Shown one piece after another: positions 8,509-17,433 of a DNA stretch of 36,966 nt. This DNA comes from Acidobacteriota bacterium. Its GTDB lineage: Bacteria; Acidobacteriota; Terriglobia; Terriglobales; Acidobacteriaceae. Position 1 is the stretch's first letter; every line of letters begins with the position of its first letter. Location: contig QIAH01000350.1 in the NCBI GenBank assembly GCA_003225465.1, positions 1-36,966 of the forward strand, read 5' to 3'. The position numbers were made by a program, and so were the translations under genes. The notes beneath the pieces are model-generated. The model saw only the letters and a list, made by a program, of their open reading frames with translations. It ran no database searches and was not told the origin of the DNA.

Positions 8509-9648
8509 ATGGCAGAGAAGAACGAACTCGCACACGTGGTCGAACGTGTGGTCACGCAGGTCCTGCAGGGGCACCTTCCGCAGTTGCGCGAAGAGCTGGT
8601 GCGGCGTGTATTGGCAGAATTGCCGCAGGGATCGATTGAGTCGGCTCACGACACGAATGCGGCGGGACCTGCAGATTTGCTGCGTGGGGTAGCCGCCATT
8701 CATGCGGGCGGCACTCAAAAAGAAATCCTGCGGGCATTGCTCGACAGCGTGACCCAGCATAGCGGGCGGACAGCACTCTTCGTTATCAAGGGCGGGACCT
8801 CGAGCGGTTGGCAAGGACGCGGATTTGAAGACAACGAGGCGGTCAAGGACTTCGCCTTGGATACTTCGCGCGGCCTCCCGGAGCGTGTGTTGCATGAGAA
8901 GGCCCCTTTCAGTGGCCAGGTTCTCGACATGGATCCGCGGTTCATCGATCACTTTGGGAGCCCGGCAGAAGATCAAATCGTGATGTTGCCGCTGCTGCTG
9001 AAGGACAAGGTGGCAGCGTTGCTTTACGCGGACGGTGGCCTGGAGATGAACCGGCTGGATACGGCTTCAATCGAGCTGCTGGTGGTCTCGACCAGCGCAT
9101 GGCTGGAGCTGACTTCCATGCGCAAGCAGGCCCCCAAGGAAAGCGCTCCCTATGCGGAAAGCATGCCGGCAGCGCCTCCGGTAGCGCAGACGGTCTCCCG
9201 CTTCAATGATCCGTTTGCGGGGCACGCGCCTCAGCACACGTCGGCCGCTTCCGCTGCATCTTATGAACAGCAAGTGACCGCGGAATTAGCGCACGCCGAA
9301 GTGGTCTCGGCAGCGGCTGCAGCGGCTGGCCTGGATCCAGGTGGCGCAACCGCGCATGCGGGTGCAACCCTCAGCGAGGAAGATGCTGACATTCATCGTA
9401 AAGCGCAGCGTTTTGCCCGGCTGTTGGTCGATGAGATCAAACTCTACAACCAGGCGAAGGTGGCCGAAGGCCGAAAAAACAAAGACCTCTATGACCGTTT
9501 GAAAGACGACATCGACAAGAGCCGCGCTACGTTCAAGAAGCGCTACGGCAATACCGCGGCAGCAAATGTGGATTACCTCCAGGCGGAACTGGTACGCAGC
9601 CTGGCGGAAGACGATATTACAGTGATGGGCGCCAACTTCCGGCGATAG
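8509..9648 (+). CDS. GAF-like domain protein with conserved C-terminal helical domain
   Basis: 379 residues, no signal peptide and no membrane segment, so cytoplasmic. Residues about 62-195 look like a GAF sensor fold (LRALLDSVTQHSGRTALFVI ... VMLPLLLKDKVAALLYADGG ... ASIELLVVSTSAWLEL). A low-complexity Ala/Pro/Ser linker covers about 200-300. The last 80 residues (AQRFARLLVDEIKLYNQAKV ... RYGNTAAANVDYLQAELVRS) are a charged helical domain. I recall that tail after various sensory domains in acidobacteria. No DNA-binding, kinase or cyclase motif is visible. The stop is one base before the transglycosylase start, implying co-translation with a cell-wall enzyme. The ligand is unknown. Confidence 0.75.
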   Translation: MAEKNELAHVVERVVTQVLQGHLPQLREELVRRVLAELPQGSIESAHDTNAAGPADLLRGVAAIHAGGTQKEILRALLDSVTQHSGRTALFVIKGGTSSGWQGRGFEDNEAVKDFALDTSRGLPERVLHEKAPFSGQVLDMDPRFIDHFGSPAEDQIVMLPLLLKDKVAALLYADGGLEMNRLDTASIELLVVSTSAWLELTSMRKQAPKESAPYAESMPAAPPVAQTVSRFNDPFAGHAPQHTSAASAASYEQQVTAELAHAEVVSAAAAAAGLDPGGATAHAGATLSEEDADIHRKAQRFARLLVDEIKLYNQAKVAEGRKNKDLYDRLKDDIDKSRATFKKRYGNTAAANVDYLQAELVRSLAEDDITVMGANFRR

Positions 9649-9649
9649 A

Positions 9650-12028
9650 TTGCGAGCAGTGTTCTATTCCCGAACCTCGGTTCTAATTCTTGTTACAGGC
9701 ATCGCCTGCGGCTCGTTGTGGGCGTCCTCGCGCGCACACGGCCGGCAGACGGACCAAAGCACGGCTGCCCCGGCGCAAACTGAAACTTCGAAAGCGCCTG
9801 CAACTTCCAAAACAACGAGATCCTCGACCACCAATTCCTCGAAATCCACGTCGGCGAAGGCCGCCTCCGCAAAATCTAAAACCGCACACGCGAGTGCGGC
9901 GCGCAAGAAGCGCCGCAAAATTTCGCCGCGCGTGCGACGCATTCGTCAGGCATTTGTCGCGTCGACGACGCTGAAGCCCATGGCGCAGCAACTCCTCCAG
10001 GAGCGCACGCCGGCAGGATATGCGGCCGTAACGGCATACGCGCAACGTCATGCGAAGGAAGATGCGGGCGCACTGGCCTGGCTGGTGGTCGGCTATGGGC
10101 ACGTGCTGGATCACGACTATGCCAAGGCGATCGATCCTCTGAACCGTGCGCGAGCTCGTGCAGGTGATTTGGGAGACTACGTCTCCTACTATCTGGGCAG
10201 TTCCTATCTGCAGGTAGGCAGAAGCGCCGAGGCGGGCGCTGCCCTGGCGGAGTTCAGCACGAATTATCCGGACTCGCTGCTAGGCAAAGATGCGCATGTG
10301 GTGTACGCGGGCGCGTTGATGGCCGAAGGACGCGCAGCCGATGCCGCCGCCTTGCTCGAGAAAGATCGCGTGCCGCAACGTGCCGACGTGGAACTTGGCC
10401 TGGGACGCGCCTACGCCGCGACCGGGCAGACCGAGAAGGCGCTGGCGGCTTTGCGTAATGTGTATTACCGGATGCCAACCAGTCCGGAAGCCGACACTGC
10501 CAGTGGTGAACTTAGGAAGTTGGGCGCCGCCATTCCACCCGTGACGTTGGCCGATCGGCGCACTCGGGCCGACTTGCTGGCCAAAGGCAAGCGCTACGCG
10601 GACGCGGCCGAGGAGTATCGCGGATTGTTAGATGAAGTCCCGCCGGCGGATCGGCCATCGGTGTTACTCGCGCTGGCTACCGCGCTCCAGAAAAGCGGTC
10701 GCAACAAAGACGCAAACCAGATTCTCGGCTCGACTCCTGAAAGCACTCCGGAAATTGCGGCGCAGCGGTTGTATTGGCTGGCCGAGGTGGCGCGCTCCAG
10801 CGACGATATCGACGGCTTCCTGCGCCTCCAGGGGCAGCTGCGGCAAGCGGCTCCCACCAGTCCGTGGCTTGAGCAATCGCTCCTGGCCGCGGGAAACATG
10901 TACCTGCTGAAGAAAGACTATGACCGCGCCATCGACGCGTACCGTGAAATGCAGCAGCGTTTCCCGAATGGAACGCGCGCCTCCTACGCGCATTGGAAGG
11001 TTGCATGGCTGAGTCTGCGCCAGGGGCGCAAGACCGAAGCGGAGCAGGGTTTCGAGGAACAGATTGCGTTGTATCCAGCGTCGGGAGAAGTGCCGGCCGC
11101 TCTCTACTGGCGGGCGCGGCTGGCGGAAGAAGATGGGGAACCGGCGAAGGCTGCCGCGTATTACCAGAAACTCTCAGAGCGCTACCGGAATTTTTATTAC
11201 GCGGAGCTGGCGCGCCAGCGGCTGAAAGTGCTGGCCCCGGTCAGCGATCCCGTACATTACGCGCTGCTCGACCGTGTGCCGCCGCTCAACATTCCCGGGA
11301 AGGTTACGACTGACGAGCCCCCGGTCGACGATCTGCACGTACAGAAGGCGCACCTGCTCGAAAACGGAGGCTTGGTCGATTTCGCCGTGCGGGAACTTCA
11401 GGCCGCAAATGAGCAGGACGGGAACTGGGCGCTCGCCGAGACGGCGCGCCTCTACCAGGACAGCGGACGCTTCGATCGCGCCATCGAGGTCATGAAGCAC
11501 GGCGTGCCGAACTATTTCGCGGTCGATGTCCCCGAGTTGCCGCGCACCTACTGGGAGGCATTGTTTCCGAAAGCGTACTGGGGCGACCTGAAGCGGTTCT
11601 CGACCCAGAACGAGCTAGACCCGTACCTGGTGGCATCGCTGATTCGGCAGGAATCGGAATTCAATCCGAATGCACTCTCACGCGCCAACGCTGTGGGTTT
11701 GATGCAGCTGCTTCCGATAACCGGGAAGAAGGTGGCTAGGGAAGTGAATCTGCATCACTACAACCCCAGCCAGCTTTTCACGCCGACCGTGAACTTGCAG
11801 TTAGGCACGCGCTACTTCAAAGCGATGGTCGACAAGTTCGGCTCGTTCGAGTACGCGCTGGCGGCCTACAACGCCGGCTCGGATCGAGTGCAGGATTGGC
11901 TGGCGGAAGGAAAATACCGCGACCCGCAGGAATTCGTAGAATCCATTCCGTTCACGGAGACGCGCGAGTACGTACAGGCGATTTTGCGGAATGCGAATGT
12001 GTATAAACAGCTCTATGGCACACCGTGA
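9650..12028 (+). CDS. TPR-containing soluble lytic murein transglycosylase
   Basis: 792 residues; TTG start at 9650 (GTG 9659 is an alternative). A signal peptide is followed by a Thr/Ser/Lys-rich stretch ending in a basic patch KKRRKISPRVRRIR (about 82-98). A long TPR-like superhelix (about 100-600) is next, then a C-terminal SLT domain (about 645-790). Catalytic Glu668 sits in IRQESEFNPNALS, followed by AVGLMQLLP and the AAYNAG motif. Such Slt70-type enzymes cleave MurNAc-GlcNAc bonds in peptidoglycan in the periplasm and leave 1,6-anhydro ends. The basic patch is unusual and may bind wall polymers. It is coupled to the upstream GAF-like gene. Confidence 0.92.
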   Translation: MRAVFYSRTSVLILVTGIACGSLWASSRAHGRQTDQSTAAPAQTETSKAPATSKTTRSSTTNSSKSTSAKAASAKSKTAHASAARKKRRKISPRVRRIRQAFVASTTLKPMAQQLLQERTPAGYAAVTAYAQRHAKEDAGALAWLVVGYGHVLDHDYAKAIDPLNRARARAGDLGDYVSYYLGSSYLQVGRSAEAGAALAEFSTNYPDSLLGKDAHVVYAGALMAEGRAADAAALLEKDRVPQRADVELGLGRAYAATGQTEKALAALRNVYYRMPTSPEADTASGELRKLGAAIPPVTLADRRTRADLLAKGKRYADAAEEYRGLLDEVPPADRPSVLLALATALQKSGRNKDANQILGSTPESTPEIAAQRLYWLAEVARSSDDIDGFLRLQGQLRQAAPTSPWLEQSLLAAGNMYLLKKDYDRAIDAYREMQQRFPNGTRASYAHWKVAWLSLRQGRKTEAEQGFEEQIALYPASGEVPAALYWRARLAEEDGEPAKAAAYYQKLSERYRNFYYAELARQRLKVLAPVSDPVHYALLDRVPPLNIPGKVTTDEPPVDDLHVQKAHLLENGGLVDFAVRELQAANEQDGNWALAETARLYQDSGRFDRAIEVMKHGVPNYFAVDVPELPRTYWEALFPKAYWGDLKRFSTQNELDPYLVASLIRQESEFNPNALSRANAVGLMQLLPITGKKVAREVNLHHYNPSQLFTPTVNLQLGTRYFKAMVDKFGSFEYALAAYNAGSDRVQDWLAEGKYRDPQEFVESIPFTETREYVQAILRNANVYKQLYGTP

Positions 12029-12095
12029 GCACCACAAGAGTCACAGAGACGCAGAGGAAACCCTAATGGTTTTCCTTTTCCCTCTGTGGTGAAAC
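12029..12095. repeat. ACACAGAG/CTCTGTGG hairpin element, degenerate copy
   Basis: The left arm CACCACAAGAGTCACAGAGA (from about 12030) and right arm CCCTCTGTGGTGAAA (12080-12094) pair imperfectly. It starts directly after the transglycosylase stop and resembles the better copy at 18335-18408. It may serve as a transcription end between these convergent genes. Confidence 0.6.
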
Positions 12096-12166
12096 GACGG
12101 GGCGAGGGTCCCGCTTACCGGCAGTTCCCAAATAGCGTCCAAAATGCAATGTCAAAGGGTACTCGC

Positions 12167-12658
12167 CTAAGACCTGAGACCTGATTCCGCCGGACCTTTC
12201 GTAAAGACAATCTCGTAAACAAGCAAGGTGGCCCCCACCACGATGGCGCTGTCGGCGACGTTGAAAGCGGGCCACTGGTATCGGCCTACGTAGAAGAGAA
12301 GAAAGTCGGTGACGTGGCCGGCCGTTAGGCGATCCCAGAGATTGCCGACGGCTCCGCCCAGAATCAGCGCGAGGCCGATGCCGGTGATCGAGATGGTGTG
12401 GCTGTTTTTCCAGAGCAGTGCAGATACCACCACGAGTGCGATCACGGAGAACAGTACGAGCGCGCCGATTTTCCACGGCGAGGGCGAGTCCGCGAAGAGA
12501 CCGAACGCGGCTCCGCGATTCTCCAGATGTGTCAGACGAAAGAAGCCGGGAATGATCTGGATGCCGTCGTGGAGCGGGATTTTGTGCTCCACGACCAGCT
12601 TGGCGAGCCGGTCGAGCACGATCACAAACAACGCGATCAGGAAGTGAAGTTTGCGCAT
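12167..12658 (-). CDS. lspA: Lipoprotein signal peptidase (signal peptidase II)
   Basis: 163 residues with four membrane segments, the usual size. The two catalytic aspartates are in HVTDFLLFY and FNVADSAI, and the conserved ENRGAAFG and GGAVGNLWDRL stretches are present. It cleaves the signal peptide of diacylglyceryl-modified prolipoproteins at the outer face of the inner membrane. The gene starts 25 bases after ileS, the classic ileS-lspA pairing. Confidence 0.96.
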   Translation of the reverse strand: MRKLHFLIALFVIVLDRLAKLVVEHKIPLHDGIQIIPGFFRLTHLENRGAAFGLFADSPSPWKIGALVLFSVIALVVVSALLWKNSHTISITGIGLALILGGAVGNLWDRLTAGHVTDFLLFYVGRYQWPAFNVADSAIVVGATLLVYEIVFTKGPAESGLRS

Positions 12659-12683
12659 CGGATGCGTCGCTCAGCGCGACGTT

Positions 12684-15509
12684 CTAGTGGCCGCTCTCGA
12701 GCTCCCGCAACACGGCACTGCAGCGTTCGCAAACCGTCGGATACTTCGAGTCTTCGCCCACATGGACTGAGTAATTCCAGCAGCGCTCGCACTTCTTTCC
12801 GTCCGCCCGGGCGACGGTTACGGCGACCGCACCGGTACCGTTGCCCGATTCCTTCTGCTCCAGCGTTACGGAAGAGACGATGAAGAGATAGCGCAGTTGA
12901 TCGCGGTGCCGGGCAAGGGCGGAATATACCGGCTCGGCAGCGGTGATCTTGACCTGCGCCTCGAGCGCTTTGCCGATCTGCTTGCTGTTGCGCGCGGATT
13001 CGAGTTCTCGAAGAACCTGCTCGCGCACTCCGCGCAATGTATTCCATTCCTCCGATTGCTTGGGATCTTCAGCCACCTGCTGGGAACCGAGAATTTCTTC
13101 CGGCTTGGGGAACAGGGCCATGTGTACGCTTGGCGGCCGGCTCGCGACCTTGGGCAGATGTCCCCAGACCTCCTCGCAGGTGAAACTCATGAGCGGCGCC
13201 AGCAAACGCACCGTGGCTTCCAGAATCCGCCAGATGACAGTCTGGGCGGCGCGGCGACCCGCCGAATTTGCCGCCGAGGTGTAAAGGCGATCCTTAAGCA
13301 CATCGAAGTAGAACGCGCTCAGTTCGACCGCGCAGAAATTCAGAATGCGCTGGTAGATTTTGTGAAAAGCGAACTCCTCGTACCAGCGTTCGACATCGGC
13401 AGCCATGGTCGCGGTTTGCCGCAGCATGTACTGGTCGAGCGCCTCGAGCTTTTCGAACGGAACCGCATCCTGTGCGGGATCGAAGTCGTACAGATTGCCG
13501 AGCCCGTACTTGAACAGATTGTTGCGGATGGTGCGGTAATTTTCGGCGATGTTCTGCATGAGCCGCTCGGAGCCCACCACGTCTTCCCGGAAGTCGACCG
13601 AGGCGACCCACAGGCGGACGATTTCCGCGCCCAGACGACCGGCGATATCGACCGGGTCGACGTCGTTGCCGCGCGACTTCGACAAGGCTTGACCGTTTTC
13701 ATCGAGCGTCCAGCCCACGGTCGCGACGTGCTTGTAGGGGGCATGATTCTGCGTGCCTACCATGCAGAGCAGGGAAGAGTGAAACCATCCCCGATGCTGG
13801 TCGCCGCCTTCAAGATAAAGATTCGAGGTCGGTGGATATTCCGGTTCGGCAGCACGCAACGCGAGATAGCTTGAGCCAGATTCGAACCAGACATCGAGAA
13901 TGTCCATTTCTTTTTTGAAGCGCGTGCCCTGGCAATGCGCGCATGTGGCATCGGAGGGCACGAGAGCATCCGCTTCGGGCGTATACCAGGCATCGGCCCC
14001 GGCGCGGCCGAAGAGAGCTTCGACCTTCTTATTCACCGCAGGATCGAGCAGCGGCTTGCCGCATTTTTCGCACAGGAACACGGCGATGGGATCGCCCCAG
14101 ATACGCTGGCGCGAGATGCACCAGTCGGGACGAGTGGCAATCATGTTGGAGATGCGGCCCTCGCCCCAGGCGGGGTCCCATTTCACCTTGCTGATTTCTT
14201 CGAGCGCCCGCGAGCGCAACGTGCCGCCGGCCATGGGCGTCTCCATGGAGATGAACCACTGCTCGGTGGCGCGGAAGATGATCGGGTTGTGACAACGCCA
14301 GCAGTGCGGGTAAGAGTGCTCGATGTTCTCCGTGTGCAACAAAACACCGCGTGACTTCAGCAACTCAACGATGGACGCGTTCGCGTCGAAAACTTTTTTG
14401 CCTTCGTATTCGGGCAGGCCTTCGTGCAGTATGCCAGCCTCATCCACGCGCGAGGTGGCATCCAGGTTGTACTTCAGCCCAGTCAGGAAATCGTCAGCGC
14501 CGTGCGAAGGCGCGGTGTGCACCACGCCCGTGCCGGTATCCATGGTGACGTATTCGGCGAGCACGCCGAGCACGTTGCGATCGAGAAACGGATGGCGGAA
14601 GTTGATGCGCTCCAGCCTGCGGCCTGGGAACCCAGCGATTTCGCGCGCGTCTTCAAGCTGGCATTTCGCGATAACATCCTGCGCCAGCTTCGCAGCCACG
14701 ATGTAGACCTCACCGCGCGATTCGAGTGCGACGTAGTCTTCGTCGGGATGAAATGCCACCGCCATCGAGGCAGGTAGGGTCCACGGGGTCGTAGTCCAGA
14801 TGATCGTGAAGACCTTCTTTCCGGCCAGCGCAGGATCGAGCGCGGCCGGATCATCGGCCATCGCATACTTCACCCACACCGTGGGGCTGGTGTGATTTTC
14901 ATACTCGACTTCCGCCTCAGCGAGCGCGGTCTTGTCGTAGATGCACCAGTAGACCGAGCGCAAGCCCTTGTAGACGAACCCCTTCTCGAGGAAATCGTAG
15001 AAAGTGCGCAACACGACAGATTCATAGCCCGGCGTCATGGTCGAGTAAGGGTTATCCCAGCGCCCAAACACGCCGATGCGCTTGAACTGCTCGCGCTGCA
15101 GATCGAGAAACTTCTGCGCGTATTTGCGACATTCCAGGCGTACCTCGGTGGGGTTCAGTTGGAGCTTCTTCTTTCCAAGTTGCTGGTCGACTTTGATCTC
15201 GATAGGCAGGCCGTGGCAGTCCCAGCCCGGGACGTAGGGCGCATCCAACCCGGCCATGCTCTTGGACTTGACGATGAAATCTTTCAGGCACTTGTTGAGG
15301 GCATGGCCAAGATGCAGGGCGCCGTTGGCGTAGGGCGGCCCGTCATGCAGAACATACACAGGCAAGCCCTTGCGGACGTCTTGAATGCGCTCGTAGATGC
15401 CCATCTCTTCCCAGCGAGCCAGAATCTTGGGCTCGTTTTGCGGCAAATTGGCCTTCATCGGGAAGTTAGTGTTGGGCAGATTCAGGGTATTCTTCAACTC
15501 GAGCGGCAC
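12684..15509 (-). CDS. ileS: Isoleucyl-tRNA synthetase
   Basis: 941 residues, class I synthetase that charges tRNA-Ile. The HIGH-type motif is PYANGALHLGHALNK, the CP1 editing domain is present with WTTTPWTLPAS and GTGVVHTAPSHGADD, and the adenylate loop is ALSKSRGND. There is a DILDVWFESGSS motif, preceded by an inserted CEKC ... CAHC zinc-knuckle pair. The C-terminus carries CERCWNYS ... CERC, the usual zinc finger for tRNA acceptor binding. The GTG start has AGGAG 11 bases upstream. The KMSKS loop has Ala-Leu in place of the first Lys-Met; the second Lys is kept. First gene of ileS-lspA. Confidence 0.97.
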   Translation of the reverse strand: MPLELKNTLNLPNTNFPMKANLPQNEPKILARWEEMGIYERIQDVRKGLPVYVLHDGPPYANGALHLGHALNKCLKDFIVKSKSMAGLDAPYVPGWDCHGLPIEIKVDQQLGKKKLQLNPTEVRLECRKYAQKFLDLQREQFKRIGVFGRWDNPYSTMTPGYESVVLRTFYDFLEKGFVYKGLRSVYWCIYDKTALAEAEVEYENHTSPTVWVKYAMADDPAALDPALAGKKVFTIIWTTTPWTLPASMAVAFHPDEDYVALESRGEVYIVAAKLAQDVIAKCQLEDAREIAGFPGRRLERINFRHPFLDRNVLGVLAEYVTMDTGTGVVHTAPSHGADDFLTGLKYNLDATSRVDEAGILHEGLPEYEGKKVFDANASIVELLKSRGVLLHTENIEHSYPHCWRCHNPIIFRATEQWFISMETPMAGGTLRSRALEEISKVKWDPAWGEGRISNMIATRPDWCISRQRIWGDPIAVFLCEKCGKPLLDPAVNKKVEALFGRAGADAWYTPEADALVPSDATCAHCQGTRFKKEMDILDVWFESGSSYLALRAAEPEYPPTSNLYLEGGDQHRGWFHSSLLCMVGTQNHAPYKHVATVGWTLDENGQALSKSRGNDVDPVDIAGRLGAEIVRLWVASVDFREDVVGSERLMQNIAENYRTIRNNLFKYGLGNLYDFDPAQDAVPFEKLEALDQYMLRQTATMAADVERWYEEFAFHKIYQRILNFCAVELSAFYFDVLKDRLYTSAANSAGRRAAQTVIWRILEATVRLLAPLMSFTCEEVWGHLPKVASRPPSVHMALFPKPEEILGSQQVAEDPKQSEEWNTLRGVREQVLRELESARNSKQIGKALEAQVKITAAEPVYSALARHRDQLRYLFIVSSVTLEQKESGNGTGAVAVTVARADGKKCERCWNYSVHVGEDSKYPTVCERCSAVLRELESGH

Positions 15510-15876
15510 TCTGTGTTTTTCTCCTAAATGGTTGATTTTTCATTATAGGGAGCCAGAAGAGGTACGTCCATTGAGCCACGACAAGTACGTCCTTCGGAGG
15601 GCGGATCGATGGCACGGAAGTGGTAGTCCGATCGAACCTGGAAATGTAGTGTCGAATCTGAAGAAAAAAAGTGTACAATTTTCATCGAGAGTGATCGTTT
15701 GTAGCATCCAACCATCTGAAAGTACTGGGGAATGCCAATCCCGCAAAAAGGGAAAGGCGATTGCATGCAAACGCAGCGCATATTTAGGCAACTTGGCGCT
15801 CACGACTTTCATCAGGTACACAGGAGACGTCTAACCGGAAGCCCGGCCCCCGCGAAAGCGACCGTTGTTCTTAGCT
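15510..15876. other. Intergenic region between ileS and the TonB-like gene
   Basis: 367 bases between divergent genes. It holds the ileS ribosome binding site (AGGAG complement at 15521-15525), a duplicated GTACGTCC (15560 and 15585 areas), and a TACAAT at 15674-15679 that could be a plus-strand -10. A short plus-strand frame from ATG 15732 (53 codons, GGGGA just upstream) runs into the start of the TonB-like gene. It has no recognisable similarity and may only be chance. I see no riboswitch fold. Confidence 0.4.
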
Positions 15877-17118
15877 ATGGCACCGAATAATCAGATTCCC
15901 GACAATCGCCAGCCCGAGCTAGACCTGCTTCTTCCAAAAGATACCTTGGAAGTGCCGCTGTGGAAGTCTCTGTTTGCCAGCATTGATGCAGCCCTGTTTC
16001 CGAAGAAGCTTCCACCTCTCGTGCTGACCTCGAAGCCCGTCGAGCAAGGCGAGCTATGGGGAGAGCGCCTGACGCGCCCGTGGTGGCAATCGGTTTTCAG
16101 CAATCTGCGCGATGTGCTGTTCCCGCCAAAACTGCCGCCGCTGCAATTGACTTCCCGTCCGGTTGAGGGCGGAAACGCGCTCGATGACGATCTTGCGCTG
16201 CCTTGGTATCGTTCGCTGTACGCAAACGTACGTGAAGTTCTGTTCCCCGAAAAGCTGCCCCCGCTGCAATTGACTTCCAAGCCGGTTGCGGTACGCGACA
16301 TTTGGGGCTTCTACAGTCACAAGAAAGATGGCGCGCTGGCATCCACGGGAGTTCATGCGGTGCTGATTGCACTGCTGATCGGTGGAACCATGTTTGCGCG
16401 GAGGGCGGTCACTCCGACCAAGCCGACAGGGCCGGTGATGCCTCTGTTGTCGGAGGGTGATATTCCCGCGTTACCACCTGCGAAGACGCAGGTTGGTGGC
16501 GGCGGAGGTGGCGGCGATCGCGACAAGCTGGCAGCGTCCAAGGGCAAGCTTCCGAAGTTGGCTATGGAACAGTTCACTCCTCCCATGGTGGTTGCGCGGA
16601 ATCCGGATCCAAAGTTGCCGATGGAGCCCACCGTGGTGATTCCTCCGCAGATCAAGCTGGCCACGAACAATATGCCGAACCTCGGAGATCCCATGGCGGC
16701 GATTCCCAACGGGCCATTATCGAACGGAACTGGTTCGGGCGGCGGCATTGGATCTGGCTCCGGCGGCGGCGTAGGTTCGGGAGAAGGTCCCGGAGTCGGG
16801 CCAGGCAAGGGCGGTGGTATCGGTGGAGGCGTGTTTCATGTTGGTGGCGGAGTCTCCGCCCCCCGGGCAATCTTCCAGCCCGATCCGGAATATTCTGAGG
16901 AAGCGCGCAAGGCGAAATATCAAGGCGTGGTCGTGCTGGGGCTGGTCGTGGGGCCCGACGGACGTCCTCGTGACATGAAGGTGCTGCGCAGCCTCGGGCT
17001 TGGGCTCGACGAAAAAGCGATCGAGGCGGTGCGGAATTGGCGCTTTGACCCGGCCGTAAAGGATGGCAAGCCAGTGGCCGTCTATATTAGCGTGGAAGTG
17101 GATTTCCGGTTGTACTGA
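15877..17118 (+). CDS. TonB-like energy transducer with three N-terminal repeats
   Basis: 413 residues. One membrane segment (about 158-174, VHAVLIALLIGGTMF) is followed by a Pro/Gly-rich periplasmic linker with long GGG and GSG runs (about 205-330), then a TonB C-terminal domain (about 330-413: PDPEYSEEARKAKYQGVVVL ... AIEAVRNWRFDPA ... VEVDFRLY). TonB proteins pass proton-motive energy to outer-membrane transporters. Before the membrane segment lie three copies of a unit of about 41 residues (starting at 27, 68 and 109), each with PxW.S...N...LFP.KLPPL.LTS.PV. That part should be cytoplasmic, which is unusual for TonB. The ATG at 15877 has no clear ribosome binding site; TTG 15865 is the only other in-frame start. 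No exbB/exbD are adjacent. Confidence 0.85.
   Translation: MAPNNQIPDNRQPELDLLLPKDTLEVPLWKSLFASIDAALFPKKLPPLVLTSKPVEQGELWGERLTRPWWQSVFSNLRDVLFPPKLPPLQLTSRPVEGGNALDDDLALPWYRSLYANVREVLFPEKLPPLQLTSKPVAVRDIWGFYSHKKDGALASTGVHAVLIALLIGGTMFARRAVTPTKPTGPVMPLLSEGDIPALPPAKTQVGGGGGGGDRDKLAASKGKLPKLAMEQFTPPMVVARNPDPKLPMEPTVVIPPQIKLATNNMPNLGDPMAAIPNGPLSNGTGSGGGIGSGSGGGVGSGEGPGVGPGKGGGIGGGVFHVGGGVSAPRAIFQPDPEYSEEARKAKYQGVVVLGLVVGPDGRPRDMKVLRSLGLGLDEKAIEAVRNWRFDPAVKDGKPVAVYISVEVDFRLY
15955..16309 (+). repeat. Three in-frame tandem repeats in the TonB-like gene
   Basis: Three units of about 123 bases encode PLWKSLFASIDAALFPKKL, PWWQSVFSNLRDVLFPPKL and PWYRSLYANVREVLFPEKL, each followed by PPLxLTS(K/R)PV. Copies two and three are closest in DNA; CTGCCGCCGCTGCAATTGAC and CTGCCCCCGCTGCAATTGAC are near-identical. 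Confidence 0.85.
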
Positions 17119-17141
17119 GAATCAAAGGTTCGACTCAGCTG

Positions 17142-17171
17142 AGGACCGCCGTGTGCGGTCCTTTTGCTTTT
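17142..17171 (+). terminator. Terminator after the TonB-like gene
   Basis: 8-bp stem AGGACCGC (17142-17149) / GCGGTCCT (17155-17162), loop CGTGT, then TTTGCTTTT. It begins 24 bases past the stop codon. Confidence 0.82.
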
Positions 17172-17191
17172 GAAAAGCCAACAAAGCCGGG

Positions 17192-17224
17192 TGCCCCACG
17201 TTTCGTTTTTTGAAACGTGGGATT
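17192..17224. repeat. Stem-loop with a T-run in the loop
   Basis: 10-bp perfect stem CCCACGTTTC (17195-17204) / GAAACGTGGG (17212-17221) around the loop GTTTTTT. The T-run is inside the loop, so this is not a normal terminator. The rest of the 315-base gap between the TonB-like gene and murI holds the terminator above and the half-element at 17392-17430; otherwise I see nothing. Confidence 0.55.
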
Positions 17225-17391
17225 CCACTTGCAACCTCGGTCTTAGGATTTGCAGAATGTCTGAATCCCAATGACCAAGGATCTCGGATGCTCTCACGCT
17301 AAGCTGTCGATTACACAAGAGCAGGGTGGAGGGATAACCAACGCTCCCGGTCGATCCTCTACCTGACTCCGCCGGGAGAAGAAGCGGGGAA

Positions 17392-17430
17392 TTGTTTTCC
17401 TAGTGCTTTGTGTCTTTGTGGTGAAAACCC
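17392..17430. repeat. Half copy of the CTTTGTGTCTTTGTGGTG element
   Basis: TTGTGTCTTTGTGGTGAAAA matches the right arm of the hairpin family seen at 18335-18408 and 12029-12095. GTTTTCC at the left and GTGAAAAC at the right can pair. It sits directly at the 3' end of murI. Confidence 0.5.
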
Positions 17431-17433
17431 TAG

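Noticed and set aside
12897-13874. 325-codon plus-strand frame
   Set aside because: Antisense to ileS, which is fully conserved through this region.
15732-15893. 53-codon plus-strand frame before the TonB-like gene
   Set aside because: It has a GGGGA upstream but no similarity or membrane segment, and it overlaps the TonB-like start. Not enough to call a gene.
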